Positions 7,355-7,545 of a DNA stretch of 7,545 nt are shown piece by piece. The stretch's first letter is position 1; each line of letters begins with the position of its first letter. This DNA comes from Candidatus Zixiibacteriota bacterium (GTDB lineage Bacteria; Zixibacteria; MSB-5A5; GN15; FEB-12): the NCBI GenBank assembly GCA_023132995.1, contig JAGLXI010000025.1, positions 1 through 7,545 of the forward strand, written 5' to 3'. Under the pieces are notes generated by a model. That model worked only from the letters and a program-made list of their open reading frames with translations, had not been told where the DNA came from and searched no databases. Made by a program: the position numbers and the translations under genes.

Positions 7355-7545
7355 ATGGCTCATACTTCGACGCAAAGGATTCTGGTGGCTGAGAGGGAGG
7401 AGGGCGTTCGCGAACACCTGGCTGATTTCCTTGTCCGGTTGGGTTATGCGGTCGACGTTGTACAGGATAAAGCGGGGATTCTCGACAGGCTGGTTGCGGC
7501 CAATTACCATCTTCTTCTGCTCGACGAACGGATAGCCGGGAGGGA
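7355..7545 (+). CDS. Receiver-domain protein with degenerate acidic site, 3' end cut by window
   Basis: The first 63 codons are visible and run off the right edge. The translation MAHTSTQRILVAEREEGV then HLADFLVRLGYAVDVV and YHLLLLDERIAG follows the beta-alpha pattern of a CheY-like receiver. D57 lines up with the phosphoacceptor. The acidic pair normally found after the first strand is replaced by E13-R14, so Mg-dependent phosphorylation may be weakened or lost. ATG 7355 lies nine bases after the preceding stop, in the same frame. There is no strong ribosome binding site, so translation may depend on reinitiation. The missing part could be a lone receiver or carry an output domain (for example AAA+, GGDEF or histidine kinase); this cannot be seen. 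Confidence 0.8.
   Translation, partial: MAHTSTQRILVAEREEGVREHLADFLVRLGYAVDVVQDKAGILDRLVAANYHLLLLDERIAGR

Overview
The window is bacterial, moderately GC-rich and densely packed, and every supported gene lies on the + strand. It looks like a chromosomal segment of an environmental bacterium that uses partner-switching and receiver-domain signalling. The lineage cannot be fixed from sequence alone. The gene style (DUF512 radical SAM next to der, and SpoIIE-type phosphatase with HEAT-repeat and receiver genes) would fit a poorly cultured phylum of the FCB or Zixibacteria kind, but that is a guess. There is no transposase, integrase, CRISPR array or sign of recent transfer.

Layout. Positions 1-163 hold the tail of an upstream transcription unit (a long hairpin with a T-rich tail, so a probable terminator) and then a sigma70-like promoter. 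The promoter drives a tRNA-Gly(CCC) gene at 164-235. A radical SAM/DUF512 protein gene starts only 22 bases after the tRNA and overlaps der (double GTPase, ribosome assembly) by four bases. This is a housekeeping block.

After an 84-base gap comes a tight signalling cluster: a GAF-SpoIIE/RsbU-type PP2C phosphatase, an RsbW/SpoIIAB-type GHKL kinase, an RsbV/SpoIIAA-type STAS antagonist, a 635-residue HEAT-repeat protein, a single-domain response regulator and the start of a second receiver protein cut by the window edge. Spacings are +2, +25, +31, -1 and +9 bases, so co-transcription is very likely.

How they may work together (inference). The GAF domain senses a signal and controls the phosphatase, which dephosphorylates the STAS protein. 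The GHKL kinase rephosphorylates it or is captured by it. No sigma factor is encoded in the visible part, so the output may be a distant sigma factor or a protein target. The HEAT-repeat protein is an obvious candidate scaffold or effector, and the receivers could link the switch to two-component input. The second receiver has lost the usual acidic pair and may be a pseudo-receiver. The combination of a complete partner switch, a large HEAT solenoid and stand-alone receivers is the most noteworthy part of the window.
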